Source: Saprospiraceae bacterium (GTDB lineage: Bacteria > Bacteroidota > Bacteroidia > Chitinophagales > Saprospiraceae). From it: a stretch of DNA of 64,000 nt. Of the stretch, positions 15,890-25,665 are shown one piece after another. The stretch covers positions 62,001 through 126,000 of the forward strand of contig JAIYAP010000031.1 of NCBI GenBank assembly GCA_027488935.1. Reading direction: 5' to 3'. The notes under the pieces are model-generated. The model was not told the origin of the DNA and did no database searches. It saw nothing but the letters and a program-made list of their open reading frames with translations. Position 1 is the stretch's first letter. The number at the start of each line of letters is the position of its first letter. Position numbers and translations under genes: made by a program.

Positions 15890-17752
15890 TTATTTAGGTT
15901 TACGGGAAATACTTTTGGGCTTCAGTTCCGGATTGTTGACAACCAAGGTTTCTAGGTTACCCAGGGATGCCTCCATTGTACGCAGCGCCTGTGCGATGGG
16001 CAATTGATTGGGTTCATCCTGAATTTTTTGGAGCAAATGCGCTATTTTGATTTCAATACCGTCTAGTTTTGTAAAGATAGAAGGTTCTTGGGTGCTTAAA
16101 ATATGGTTTAAGTTCCTGGTGGCCTGCTCTATCTTTTGATACCAGCCCGCAATCTCTTCTAGCCTATCCTGCATGACAAATAGCGGGTTATGCGCTAAGC
16201 CATGATCGTCTTTTTGGATGATTTTTAGCATGCTATTTTCGATGGAATTGGCAATCCTTCCCTGTTCGTTTTCACTGCCGAACATTTTCGTATGAAAAAT
16301 ATCAGCCTGGCCTTGTGTCCTCCGGATTACTTTTTCCAATTTACTATTTTCCTTGTTCAAAATTTCCAGTGCGGCACTTAAATCCACTTGAGACTCTTTT
16401 ATTTGAGCATTTATAGTCTCCAGGTTTTCCATGTTACGGTTCAATTCCTTTATTTCTCCAGTCAAGCTTATTTTAAATTCATTGATTACCTGGGTTAGTT
16501 CGCCTTTTAGGCTATTCAAAATAGCAATCACGCCGTCATCGCCTGAGAAAATATCCTTAGTATCCTTCGAAAACTGCTCCATTTGTTTGGCGCTTGTATC
16601 TACAATTCCCCCAATTTTGAGCAACACTTCTCCCGTTTTGGATTCAAACTTAGTTACTGCATTTTTAAATTCATTGGCTGCTGTAGTAAATTGCAAGGTA
16701 GTATCACCCAACGTTTTGGTTAAAGAGGTAACCGCATTGGAGAAGTTCAGCAAGCTATCTTTTGAACTGGTTGTATCGGCATTAATGCTTTTTAAGGACA
16801 ATGTAATTTGGGCAAAAATCGGTTGTATTTGATTGTATAGCGTCTTCAGTTCAGTTCCTAAGGCCTGAATGATGGCCGAGCCGGAATCTAATATTTGTTT
16901 CTTTACCTTTTCGGTTTGCTCAATTTGCAATGCCAGGTTTTCATGGATGCTTTTTACTTTGGGAAACAAATCCCGAGTTTGAAAGGTATTAGAGGCACTT
17001 AACTTTTCAATGATGCTTAGGTTATCTTCCTTAACTTGTTTTCTAACCTCTTCGAGTACTCCATTAATCTTTGTTGCAAGGGTTTGATTAACTTCTTTTA
17101 TTGCTAATTTTAAGTCCGTACCCATAGTTTCATATCGCACTCCCCAACTTTTTCGCTCTGCTTTTAAATCCTGGGCATGCGCTTCTAATAAATCATTGAA
17201 AAACGCTTGGAACTGTTTTTGTTTAGTGGCTTCATTTTGGGCGTTGAGGCGCATTTCCTGCATTTCGCGCAGGTGCTTTATTTCTTCGAAAAGCGCCAGG
17301 CAGTGATTAAATATCTTTTGATAATCGTAGCGATAGTCTTTTACATACCGAAACGTTACATTGCACAAAATCCCCAGGATACTGGATCCAAACTTGACGC
17401 CCAATGCCCGGATTACCGCTACTTTGTCTTGATTATCGCCCTGCATATGTTGCAAGGCAATAGATAACCCGATAAAAGTCCCCAACAAACCAAGAATCAG
17501 GAAATATCCAGGCAACGCTTCTACGACATGCTCCTCGGTGCCGAGTACCAACCGATTTTGAAACCGCAATATATCTTGCGCCTGAATGTTTAAACCCTTG
17601 GTTTCCGCCTGGCCCTTGAACTGCTCCAAATCTGCCTGCGTATTCCTCCATTTTTCATTTATTTTTTTCAAGCGTACGATTCCGATGTAGAACAGTACCC
17701 CAAAAACAAGCAGCGAAAAAATAATTAAGAGTAAATTTAAACCTTCGAACAT
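15890..17752 (-). CDS. ZorA/MotA-like ion-channel protein with long coiled-coil tail
   Basis: 620 residues. Membrane segments lie at about 5-27, 80-101 (LPGYFLILGLLGTFIGLSIAL, the MotA/TolQ/ExbB signature) and 115-137 (LGVKFGSSILGILCNVTF). From about residue 160 to the end the protein is a cytoplasmic coiled coil of about 450 residues, rich in Gln, Lys and Glu. This layout, a MotA core with a long intracellular tail, is that of ZorA, whose tail senses or transmits a signal to cytoplasmic effectors. It is paired with the ZorB-like gene 2 nt downstream. The sequence differs clearly from the second ZorA-like protein at 45115-46443. Confidence 0.88.
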   Translation of the reverse strand: MFEGLNLLLIIFSLLVFGVLFYIGIVRLKKINEKWRNTQADLEQFKGQAETKGLNIQAQDILRFQNRLVLGTEEHVVEALPGYFLILGLLGTFIGLSIALQHMQGDNQDKVAVIRALGVKFGSSILGILCNVTFRYVKDYRYDYQKIFNHCLALFEEIKHLREMQEMRLNAQNEATKQKQFQAFFNDLLEAHAQDLKAERKSWGVRYETMGTDLKLAIKEVNQTLATKINGVLEEVRKQVKEDNLSIIEKLSASNTFQTRDLFPKVKSIHENLALQIEQTEKVKKQILDSGSAIIQALGTELKTLYNQIQPIFAQITLSLKSINADTTSSKDSLLNFSNAVTSLTKTLGDTTLQFTTAANEFKNAVTKFESKTGEVLLKIGGIVDTSAKQMEQFSKDTKDIFSGDDGVIAILNSLKGELTQVINEFKISLTGEIKELNRNMENLETINAQIKESQVDLSAALEILNKENSKLEKVIRRTQGQADIFHTKMFGSENEQGRIANSIENSMLKIIQKDDHGLAHNPLFVMQDRLEEIAGWYQKIEQATRNLNHILSTQEPSIFTKLDGIEIKIAHLLQKIQDEPNQLPIAQALRTMEASLGNLETLVVNNPELKPKSISRKPK

Positions 17753-17772
17753 AATAACAAATTTAGAAAAGG

Positions 17773-19065
17773 TTAACCTTCGATTTCAAGGTCGTTATCA
17801 TAAGTTTCTGAGATAAATCCTTTCGCCAATGCCCAATTGTTAAACTTAAAGATTTTTTCATCCTCTGATGGATCAAGTTTAGGAACCTCTTCATCGCGGT
17901 GTTTGATAAAAATTTCACCAATTTCCATGATGTATTCAATTTCCTGATCAGTAAGTTTTTCTTGTGAGTCAACCAGCGCGAGGAAGGTTTGCATAGACAA
18001 AAACATTTCTTCGCAAATGTCTTTTTCACTGATGGCAATTTTTAAATTAAAATCCGTTTCAGTTTGTAATTTCTCCAGAACCTCCGCCCTTTTTTTGAGC
18101 TCTGCCTTTTCGGCTTCAGTTTTATCCAAACCCATCAAAACGTTAGTAATCGATTTCAATTGAAATTTCAAATCAGCACTTTGTCTTGTGATAGATTGTA
18201 CCAATTGCTCTTTCTCTTTAAATTGGAGGTCGTAATGTTTCAACATTGCTTCTGTTCCAAATTCAAGTAAGTCTTTTTTATATAGTTTCATAACCATTTC
18301 ATCAAATTTAGCGTAATCGTTTTCAGAGATGGTTCTGGAAACAAATTGACGCACGTATTCTAAAAATTGGATTTTATCTAATTCCAGGGAATTGAGGTCA
18401 TCTGTTGTTTTGATGTCGTCCGTAAGATCCTTGATAAAGAAGGTGGAAACATGCAGCCGTGCGAAATTTTCAAATTCCTGCATATCAGCGTGGGTCCGAA
18501 TCAAATTTGCTTGATCTGCCAATACATGCAGGGTATTGATAAACTCCAGCAAGCGTCGGCTGTCTTGGAGTTTTTTTTCAACCTCCGCCATTTCACGCTC
18601 ATGCTTTGCTTGAATCTCCCGCGCCCGTTGTTCCTGGCGGGCTCTTAAAATGGCTTCTTCCTCCTCAAATTCCCGTAAAAGCCGTGCGCGTTTTTCCCCG
18701 ATCTGTTGCTCAATTAATTGCATTGAACTCGCCATTTCGTTCATCCAGTTGGGGGGATACTGATCGATTGCCGAAGGAGTTTGGGGCACGTTATAAGGGT
18801 AATTGGGCTGAACATTTTGAACTTGTGGCTGGGGGTAATAATGTGTAGGTATTTCGACTCTTTTCTTGCCACCAAGCCCGAATAAATCCAACCCGTCCTT
18901 AACCGTATCAATGTATCCTTTTACGGTACGGTAGGCGTAATCCACTTTATCTTCTACCCAGTTGACTGCCTTATTAATGACTTTGGCAGTGGGCTTGATT
19001 ACCTTATTGGCAACCCACCTGGCAGCGTTGATTACTTTTTCTTTTGCGCGTGAAAACCAAGACAT
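17773..19065 (-). CDS. Coiled-coil protein with amphipathic N terminus in the ZorAB-like operon
   Basis: 430 residues, no signal peptide. The first 60 residues have a repeating amphipathic pattern (KVINAARWVANKVIKPTAKV), as in membrane-surface-binding helices. A Pro/Gln/Tyr-rich linker follows (about 72-108), then a strong charged coiled coil (about 115-170, FEEEEAILRARQEQRA) and a helical C-terminal region to 430. No enzymatic motif is visible. It lies 12 nt after the AAA+ gene and 20 nt before the ZorA-like gene. It could link the ATPase to the membrane motor, but that is a guess from position and layout. Confidence 0.8.
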   Translation of the reverse strand: MSWFSRAKEKVINAARWVANKVIKPTAKVINKAVNWVEDKVDYAYRTVKGYIDTVKDGLDLFGLGGKKRVEIPTHYYPQPQVQNVQPNYPYNVPQTPSAIDQYPPNWMNEMASSMQLIEQQIGEKRARLLREFEEEEAILRARQEQRAREIQAKHEREMAEVEKKLQDSRRLLEFINTLHVLADQANLIRTHADMQEFENFARLHVSTFFIKDLTDDIKTTDDLNSLELDKIQFLEYVRQFVSRTISENDYAKFDEMVMKLYKKDLLEFGTEAMLKHYDLQFKEKEQLVQSITRQSADLKFQLKSITNVLMGLDKTEAEKAELKKRAEVLEKLQTETDFNLKIAISEKDICEEMFLSMQTFLALVDSQEKLTDQEIEYIMEIGEIFIKHRDEEVPKLDPSEDEKIFKFNNWALAKGFISETYDNDLEIEG

Positions 19066-19077
19066 AATTATAATATT

Positions 19078-20268
19078 TTAAGATCCAAACATTGATTTAC
19101 TCATTTGTTGCCGCTCGCTTAAGGGGGTACTATTTCTTTTTCTAGCCTCAATTACATTGGAAATTGCTTTCTCAAGGTGCTCTATAGCCAATTGAGGTGC
19201 AGTGGAATCGTCGCCTAGGCACATGGGTAATGCAATGCGCATGGCTTTTAAAATTTCACCGCCTGAAAGCGTATCGGATGCTGCTGCAATTTTATCAATT
19301 CCAGGTAATCGGTCGAAGCCCAATGGAATACCGGGTACGAGGTGCATATTCCACAGTCTTTTGCGCGCTTCCAAATCGGGCAGACTAAAAAATATGTCAA
19401 AGCCCAAACGCCGACCAACGGCATGGTCGTACACTTCCGGGAAATTGGTCGCAAATACACAAACGCCATCAAATTGTTCCAATTCCTTCAACATTGTGGA
19501 TTTGGAGAGATTTGATTCAGAATCCGCACTTTGAGTGATATTGCGCCCCCTTTTACTTAATACGTTGTCTGCTTCATCAAAAAACAGCAACGCGTTTTGA
19601 TCACGGGCTGCCTCAAAAGCCAAGCGTATGTTTTTGGAGGTTTGCCCCATAAAGCGGCTGGTGAGTTCGCCATAATTTATATTGATAAAAGGCATCCCTA
19701 ACTCCCCTGCCAACGCTTCGGCTGTACGCGTTTTACCCGTACCAGGAAGCCCGGAAAAACTAAAAATAGCACCTTTACCTACGGGATCTACTGTATTAAA
19801 TCCCCAATCTTCGTAAATGGTTTTGCTATATTTAAGTTTGGTAAGCGCATTTTGAATATCCATTAGGGTATCCGCAGAGAGAATCACATCCTTTTCAAGG
19901 GAAAAACGTGGAGTAGTTGCCTCATACCGGGCGGTTTCGCTCAAGGATTGGTCTTCGGGACGCAGCAATTCTGCGTTGACCGTTTTGGGATATCTTTTAT
20001 TGATTCCCAACATCAGGTTTTGTCCGTTTTGAACGCGACAAAGTTCAAAAATGGCTGTTTTCAACTCATTTAAGCGGGGATCATAATCAATAATTTGGCT
20101 GCAGCGTCGACATTTTTTTGTCCAAATGCCTTCAATCCAGCATTTTTCAAGTTCGTTTTGGTCGGGCCATATATCTAACAACAAGATTGAATCTACCGAA
20201 GTAATAATTTCATTGTTGTGTTCACATTGTGCCCTATCATTCATTAGGCTTTGAATAATTTTTTCCAT
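19078..20268 (-). CDS. AAA+ ATPase of the ZorAB-like operon
   Basis: 396 residues. Residues 160-330 are a classical AAA+ module: Walker A GLPGTGKT at 173-180, a pore-loop-like RFMGQT segment, Walker B LLFFDEAD at 227-234, sensor 1 FATN and an arginine finger in GRRLGFD; a helical lid follows. The N-terminal part holds C15, H17, C43, C53 and C56 (KKCRRCSQ), a likely zinc ribbon or treble clef that could bind a substrate. The closest general class is the FtsH/spastin-like AAA+ group. It is the first gene of the operon with the coiled-coil, ZorA-like, ZorB-like and ubiquitin-like genes, and the pairing with a ubiquitin-like protein hints at unfoldase or remodelling activity. Confidence 0.9.
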   Translation of the reverse strand: MEKIIQSLMNDRAQCEHNNEIITSVDSILLLDIWPDQNELEKCWIEGIWTKKCRRCSQIIDYDPRLNELKTAIFELCRVQNGQNLMLGINKRYPKTVNAELLRPEDQSLSETARYEATTPRFSLEKDVILSADTLMDIQNALTKLKYSKTIYEDWGFNTVDPVGKGAIFSFSGLPGTGKTRTAEALAGELGMPFININYGELTSRFMGQTSKNIRLAFEAARDQNALLFFDEADNVLSKRGRNITQSADSESNLSKSTMLKELEQFDGVCVFATNFPEVYDHAVGRRLGFDIFFSLPDLEARKRLWNMHLVPGIPLGFDRLPGIDKIAAASDTLSGGEILKAMRIALPMCLGDDSTAPQLAIEHLEKAISNVIEARKRNSTPLSERQQMSKSMFGS

Positions 20269-20309
20269 AGGTTTATGCTTAATAGGTTATGTTAAATAAA
20301 TCTGTCAAG

Positions 20310-20317
20310 CAAATGTA
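20310..20317 (-). promoter_or_regulatory. Possible -7 element for the AAA+/ZorAB-like operon
   Basis: TACATTTG on the minus strand, identical to the -7 box at 13232-13239, lies 42 nt before the AAA+ start. No good TTTG stands 19 nt upstream, so the call is weak. Confidence 0.35.
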
Positions 20318-20433
20318 AGGAAAATTACAACAGTTGCATTATTAATTTAATGTTAAACTAAAGAAATTAAGTATACCACCTAATATTGTAAGCGCTATTC
20401 GCTGGACAAGGCCAGGAAGGAGTATTGTCGTTT

Positions 20434-20973
20434 TCACCCACCAACCAAATACCCTCCCGGCACCGCATCCGACAACCAAACCCCGTTATTTTCCTGGTAA
20501 AAAGCAATACCCGCATTATAGGCCTCCCGCGCTTGCACCTGCAAGATCACCACCTTGCCTGCATGCCTGCTGCCCACTATTTTGGCTGTTTTTTCATCGG
20601 CCGACAAATGCACATACTGCCGTCCCATGGGCAGGAGTCCTTTTTCGAGGATGCTTTCCAAATTTTCCGCCACTGTGCCGTGGTACAGGATTTCGGGCGG
20701 TTCAACCACCTGTTTTACAATCTTCTCCTCCGTGGAATGGCCGTAATAAGCCCGGATTTTGTCCTCCACCATTTCAAAGCGCTTTTTTTCCGATTGCGCC
20801 AAGATCGCGTGCAGCATGGATTCATCGGCTTGCATACCCCTTGCATGCAGGGCAGCCAACAAGTCGGCGATCAACACCCACCCCTGTGGGTCGAGCGTGA
20901 GCCCATACTCCGCCGGGGCATGACGCAGGGCATGGGAAATGGTTTTGGATATTTGGGTGGTTGTGTGTTGCAT
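20434..20973 (-). CDS. kptA: RNA 2'-phosphotransferase (Tpt1/KptA family)
   Basis: 179 residues, the usual KptA length. The N-terminal winged-helix lobe reads ISHALRHAPAEYGLTLDPQGW, the family's S-x-x-L-R-H start followed by G-W-V. The C-terminal ADP-ribosyltransferase-like lobe has RAYYGHS, LYHGT, and GLLPMGRQYVHLS, which together supply the conserved Arg-His-Arg set. The enzyme transfers an internal 2'-phosphate from RNA to NAD+, giving ADP-ribose 1''-2''-cyclic phosphate. In bacteria its role is unsettled; RNA repair or phosphate-marked RNA removal is proposed. It lies 165 nt upstream of the AAA+ gene on the same strand and may or may not share its transcript. Confidence 0.92.
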   Translation of the reverse strand: MQHTTTQISKTISHALRHAPAEYGLTLDPQGWVLIADLLAALHARGMQADESMLHAILAQSEKKRFEMVEDKIRAYYGHSTEEKIVKQVVEPPEILYHGTVAENLESILEKGLLPMGRQYVHLSADEKTAKIVGSRHAGKVVILQVQAREAYNAGIAFYQENNGVWLSDAVPGGYLVGG

Positions 20974-21246
20974 GGTTTGGAAAGTTGTTGCTCTACTAAC
21001 TCCTATAGATGGTGGATAGTTCCCTGCAAGTAATGGTTGGCTGGATTTGATTTTCGTAGGCCAGGAATAGGTTGCTTAAAGGCCTGTCCTTGAATAATAT
21101 TTTACTTTCCCCCTTACCATGATCGTTAATGCGGCAAATAATATAGTAGGACCAAGCGATGGACTTGATGACCCACAAAGTAAAAAACAGCGCAGCTTTC
21201 CCCCTTTAGGAGGAGCTACCTTTAAATTTAAAACGCACTAAACATC

Positions 21247-24200
21247 ATGAAAAAAATTCTGAACGTTTTCTCAATCTTCTTTTTTTGCTTTTTTCACTAT
21301 GCCATTTTAAGTGCCCAATGGGTACAAACAAACGGCCCTGCCGGAGCAAACATTAAGGCCTTAGCTACCAGCGGAGCAAATGTTTTTGCCGCAACAGATG
21401 GGGCAGGTATCTTTATTTCCACCAATAATGGAAACTCCTGGACTACCGTGAACAATGGCTTAACCAATAAATCTGTAAACACTTTGGCGGTTATTGGAAC
21501 CAACATTTTCGCGGGTACCAGCGACGGCGTTTTCCTTTCCACCAACAATGGCAGTTCTTGGTTGCTGGTAAATAATGGAATGTCGGGCTATTCGGTATAT
21601 AAACTCGCGGTAATAGGCACGACTATTTTTGCGGGAACGGATGATGGCGTTTTTAGATCCACAAATAATGGAGGTTCTTGGACCGAGGTATCGAACGGAT
21701 TATCTGCTAGTTTTCTCCTCGAAATATCCTCATTAGCAGTGAGTGGTACAACTATTTTTGCTTCTACGGATGAAGGCGTTTTTAGGTCCACGAATAATGG
21801 AAGTTCTTGGACCGATGTATCGAACGGTATTCCTGGCGATCCTTTTGATGGTTATTCAAGTAATATCTCAGCCTTCGGAAGCAATGTTTATGTATCAGGT
21901 AGCGCTGGTGTCGTCCGATCTACCAACAATGGGAGTTCCTGGATAAATGTCACCAACGCATTAGCAAATGCAAATTTTCTAACTTTTGCGGTAAATGGCG
22001 CTAATAATTTTGCCGGATCGGATATCGGCATGTTTCTTTCTACGAATTCTGGCAGCACTTGGAATGCGGTTAATAACGGATTATCAAATACCAACGTTAC
22101 GGCCCTGGTAATTATAGGAACAACGATTATTGCTGGAACAAGTACTGGAATTTATATCTCTACAAACAACGGGACTGCCTGGATAAGATCCAATAACGGA
22201 ATAGTAGGTACCGATGTAATAGCATTGGTCGTTATTGGAGCAAACATGTTTGCAGGCACAAGCGATGGTATCTTTTTATCCACTAACAACGGAAACACCT
22301 GGACCTCGGTGAACAGTGGATTAACCAATACGGATATACGATCATTGGTTGTGAATGGCACTACGCTTTTTGCAGGAACCCCTAATGGTATTTTCCGATC
22401 TACCAACAATGGCAGTGCTTGGACCGCTGTGAATAGTGGATTAACAGACACCTATATTACAGCATTAGCAGTTAAAGGAACTTTTATTTTTGCTGTTACA
22501 GATGATGGATTTTTCCGATCCTCTAACAATGGAAATTCATGGTCCAGTGCAAACAGTGGTTTAGCAGGAGCTTTTATTCAAAGTCTGGTGGTAAACGGTT
22601 CATCTGTTTTTGCCGGAACAAGTGACGGTGTATTTCGATCAACGAATAATGGAAGTTCCTGGACTGCCGTAAATAATGGTTTAACAGATACTTATATTTC
22701 AGAATTAGCAGTAAGTGGCACAAGAATATATGCAATTTCACCATTTGATGGGTTGTTCATTTCTTTTGATGATGGAGATTCTTGGTCGCCGGTTAACAAC
22801 GAGTTATCCAATGTCTATGAATTATCATTTACATCCAACGGCACAAATATTTTCGCAGGAACTGACGGTGGTGTATTACTCTCTCAAGATAATGGCGATA
22901 CCTGGACATTGAAGAATACCGGGCTATTAAATGAGTATGTGTATTCTATGGCCATAATTGGTACAAATATTTTTGTCGGAACTGCCGGCGGTGGCGTGTA
23001 TAAACGATCCATTTGTGAAATGACGCTTGGCCAAGCGGCCATTACAGTCAACGGTACGACAAATATTTGCCAGGGCGGAAGCGTTCCTCTGACTTCGAGT
23101 CCTGCAAATTCATATTTATGGAGCAACGGTGCAACTACACAAAATATCAACGCAACAACAGCCGGGAATTATACGGTAACCATCTCTGACGGAGCGGGCT
23201 GTTCTTCGATTTCGTCTCCAATTAGTGTATCTGTTAACCCATTGCCTACCGTGACGGCTAATACATCTGCAAGCACTGTTTGCGCTGGGACCAGCATAAC
23301 TTTGACGGGATCTGGGAATGCAAATAACTACGCATGGTCGGGCGGTGTAACCAATGGATCTGCATTTATTCCTTCAGGAACAAGCACTTACACCGTTACA
23401 GGGACAAATTCCAGCACAAATTGCCAAAACACTGCAACTGTTACTGTCAGCGTAAATCCTTTACCGACCGTGGCGGCGAATGCTTCTGCAAACGCCGTTT
23501 GCACCGGGACCAGCATAACCTTAACAGGATCTGGGAATGCAAATAACTACACATGGTCGGGTGGCGTAACCAACGGGACTGCTTTTGTACCTTCTGCCAC
23601 AAATACCTACACGGTTACAGGTACCAACACCAGCACGAATTGTCAAAATACAGCAACCGCAACAATTACGGTAAATCCTTTACCAACCGTAACGGCGAAT
23701 GCTTCTGCAAGCACAGTGTGCGCTGGGACCAGCATAACCTTGACGGGATCTGGTAACGCCACTAACTACGCATGGTCGGGTGGCGTAACCAATGGAACGG
23801 CTTTTGTACCTTCTACCACAAGCACCTATACCGTTACAGGTACCAACACCAGCACGAATTGCCAAAATACAGCAACCACAACAATTACGGTAAATCCTTT
23901 ACCAACCGTGACGGCGAATGCTTCTGCAAGCACTGTGTGCGCTGGGACCAGCATAACCTTAACAGGATCTGGAAACGCCGATAACTACACTTGGACAGGT
24001 GGCGTAACCAATGGGACTGCTTTTGCACCTTCTACCACAAATACCTACACCGTTACAGGTACCAACACCAGTACAAATTGCCAAAATACGGCCACCGCAA
24101 CAGTTACAGTAAATCCTTTACCAACCGTGACGGCGAATGCTTCTGCAAGCACTGTGTGCGCTGGCACCAGTGTAAGTTTAACGGGATCTGGAAATGCCAA

Positions 24201-25473
24201 CAACTACACTTGGTCAGGCGGCGTAATCAATGGAACGGCTTTTGTACCTTCTGGAACAACTACCTACACCGTTACTGGTACCAACACCAGCACGAATTGC
24301 CAAAATACAGCAACCGCAACAATTACGGTAAATCCTTTACCAACCGTGACGGCGAATGCTTCTGCAAGCACTGTTTGCGCTGGGACCAGTGTAAGTTTAA
24401 CAGGATCTGGAAACGCCGATAACTACACTTGGACGGGTGGCGTAACCAATGGGACTTCTTTTATTCCTTCTACCACAAGTACCTACACTGTTACAGGTAC
24501 CAACACCAGTTCGAATTGTCAAAATACGGCAACTGCTACGGTAATCGTCAATCCATTACCGACCGTTTTTGCGAGCGCTTCACTACTCACCGTTTGCGCT
24601 GGCTCAAATGTAACCTTAACCGGAAGCGGCAATGGGAATACTTATACTTGGTCGGATGGTGTGGTGAACGGCGTGCCTTTTGTGCCATTGGGAACATCAA
24701 CTTATACGCTAACAGGTACAAACACCGCCACCGGCTGCCAAAACACCGCCGCTACGACCATTACCGTGAATCCGTTGCCTACCGTTGTGGCCAATGCATC
24801 CACCAATAACATTTGCGCAGGTTCAAATGTAACCTTAACCGGTAGCGGCAATGCGACTACTTACGCCTGGTCGGATGGTGTGATGAACGGCGTACCTTTT
24901 GTGCCATCGGGAACAACAACTTATATCTTAACCGGAACCAATACCGCTACCAGTTGCCAAAACACTGCCACCGCCACCATAACGGTGAATACAGTAGATA
25001 ATTCTGTATCGCAAACAGACAATACCTTAACGGCAAATGCAACAGATGCTACTTATCAATGGATAAATTGCAACAACGGGTTTACGGCCATACCAGGAGC
25101 AACCAATAAAAACTTCACCGCTGCGACCAATGGAAGTTATGCTGTACTTGTAACTCAGAACAATTGTACCGACACGTCGGCCTGTTACGCCGTAATAATT
25201 TCCGGAACGGATGATTACGCCTCAAATAAATCCCAAATTGCCATTTTCCCGAATCCCTTCAGCGCGCAAACTATTTTGCAGCGCGACGATGCCTTTAACA
25301 ACGCGTCCCTGATAATCTGCAATCTGGAGGGAAAAATCGTAAAAAGGCTAGAGGATATTTCAGGAAATACCATTGTTTTTCAACGTGAAAACCTTCCAAG
25401 CGGCGTTTATTTTCTCCGTTTGACTGAAAATAACAAGGTTTTATCGGTGCATAAATTAGTCATTGTTGACTAA
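21247..25473 (+). CDS. Large secreted BNR-like propeller and Ig-like repeat protein with T9SS sorting domain
   Basis: 1408 residues with a signal peptide. Residues about 40-585 hold 13 sialidase/Ycf48-type repeats of about 40 residues, each with an S-T-N-N-G-x-S-W core, likely two beta-propellers. Residues about 600-1250 hold Ig-like or PKD-like modules; eight of them, 73 residues each, are almost identical (NPLPTVTANASAS, CAGTSITLTGSGNA, TYTVTGTN). The last 80 residues are a type A T9SS sorting domain (IAIFPNPFSAQT, SGVYFLRLTENNKVLSVHKL). It is probably exported and anchored at or released from the surface as an adhesin or matrix protein. The DNA repeats make the copy number prone to change. 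It is transcribed alone; a hairpin follows. Confidence 0.92.
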   Translation: MKKILNVFSIFFFCFFHYAILSAQWVQTNGPAGANIKALATSGANVFAATDGAGIFISTNNGNSWTTVNNGLTNKSVNTLAVIGTNIFAGTSDGVFLSTNNGSSWLLVNNGMSGYSVYKLAVIGTTIFAGTDDGVFRSTNNGGSWTEVSNGLSASFLLEISSLAVSGTTIFASTDEGVFRSTNNGSSWTDVSNGIPGDPFDGYSSNISAFGSNVYVSGSAGVVRSTNNGSSWINVTNALANANFLTFAVNGANNFAGSDIGMFLSTNSGSTWNAVNNGLSNTNVTALVIIGTTIIAGTSTGIYISTNNGTAWIRSNNGIVGTDVIALVVIGANMFAGTSDGIFLSTNNGNTWTSVNSGLTNTDIRSLVVNGTTLFAGTPNGIFRSTNNGSAWTAVNSGLTDTYITALAVKGTFIFAVTDDGFFRSSNNGNSWSSANSGLAGAFIQSLVVNGSSVFAGTSDGVFRSTNNGSSWTAVNNGLTDTYISELAVSGTRIYAISPFDGLFISFDDGDSWSPVNNELSNVYELSFTSNGTNIFAGTDGGVLLSQDNGDTWTLKNTGLLNEYVYSMAIIGTNIFVGTAGGGVYKRSICEMTLGQAAITVNGTTNICQGGSVPLTSSPANSYLWSNGATTQNINATTAGNYTVTISDGAGCSSISSPISVSVNPLPTVTANTSASTVCAGTSITLTGSGNANNYAWSGGVTNGSAFIPSGTSTYTVTGTNSSTNCQNTATVTVSVNPLPTVAANASANAVCTGTSITLTGSGNANNYTWSGGVTNGTAFVPSATNTYTVTGTNTSTNCQNTATATITVNPLPTVTANASASTVCAGTSITLTGSGNATNYAWSGGVTNGTAFVPSTTSTYTVTGTNTSTNCQNTATTTITVNPLPTVTANASASTVCAGTSITLTGSGNADNYTWTGGVTNGTAFAPSTTNTYTVTGTNTSTNCQNTATATVTVNPLPTVTANASASTVCAGTSVSLTGSGNANNYTWSGGVINGTAFVPSGTTTYTVTGTNTSTNCQNTATATITVNPLPTVTANASASTVCAGTSVSLTGSGNADNYTWTGGVTNGTSFIPSTTSTYTVTGTNTSSNCQNTATATVIVNPLPTVFASASLLTVCAGSNVTLTGSGNGNTYTWSDGVVNGVPFVPLGTSTYTLTGTNTATGCQNTAATTITVNPLPTVVANASTNNICAGSNVTLTGSGNATTYAWSDGVMNGVPFVPSGTTTYILTGTNTATSCQNTATATITVNTVDNSVSQTDNTLTANATDATYQWINCNNGFTAIPGATNKNFTAATNGSYAVLVTQNNCTDTSACYAVIISGTDDYASNKSQIAIFPNPFSAQTILQRDDAFNNASLIICNLEGKIVKRLEDISGNTIVFQRENLPSGVYFLRLTENNKVLSVHKLVIVD
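23236..24987 (+). repeat. Eight exact-length 219-bp tandem repeats
   Basis: Units start at 23236, 23455, 23674, 23893, 24112, 24331, 24550 and 24769, each at the Asn codon of N-P-L-P, 8 x 219 bp exactly. Units 2 to 6 are the most alike; the last two are more divergent and share features such as a WSDGV core. Confidence 0.92.
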
Positions 25474-25533
25474 CTCCACCATTGGGAGTACCAACTTGGC
25501 AAACGGCACCTTTAACAATCCAATAAGCACACA

Positions 25534-25571
25534 AAAACAACCGATTGATGTAAGATTCGATCGGTTGTTTT
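25534..25571 (+). terminator. Hairpin terminator of the 1408-residue gene
   Basis: AAAACAACCGAT (25534-25545) pairs perfectly with ATCGGTTGTTTT (25560-25571) around a 14-nt loop; the T run is inside the arm. Confidence 0.75.
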
Positions 25572-25665
25572 AATCTTTAAAAACGCTACTTTCCCCATTC
25601 ATTTCCTACCCATTATTAACTATATTCAAACACCCTACCCTATTTTTACAAAAAATCTAACCCAC

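Noticed and set aside
13628-20268. Calling the first motor operon plain Zorya
   Set aside because: Only ZorA/ZorB-like genes match; no ZorC, ZorD, ZorE, ZorF or ZorG is visible.
20996-21178. 60-residue minus-strand frame upstream of kptA
   Set aside because: No domain, no promoter, and too short to support; the region reads as leader sequence.
23334-24809. Long plus-strand frames in another register inside the 219-bp repeats
   Set aside because: They arise because the repeat is a multiple of three and nearly free of stops in a second frame; the product is a repetitive shadow of the real gene.
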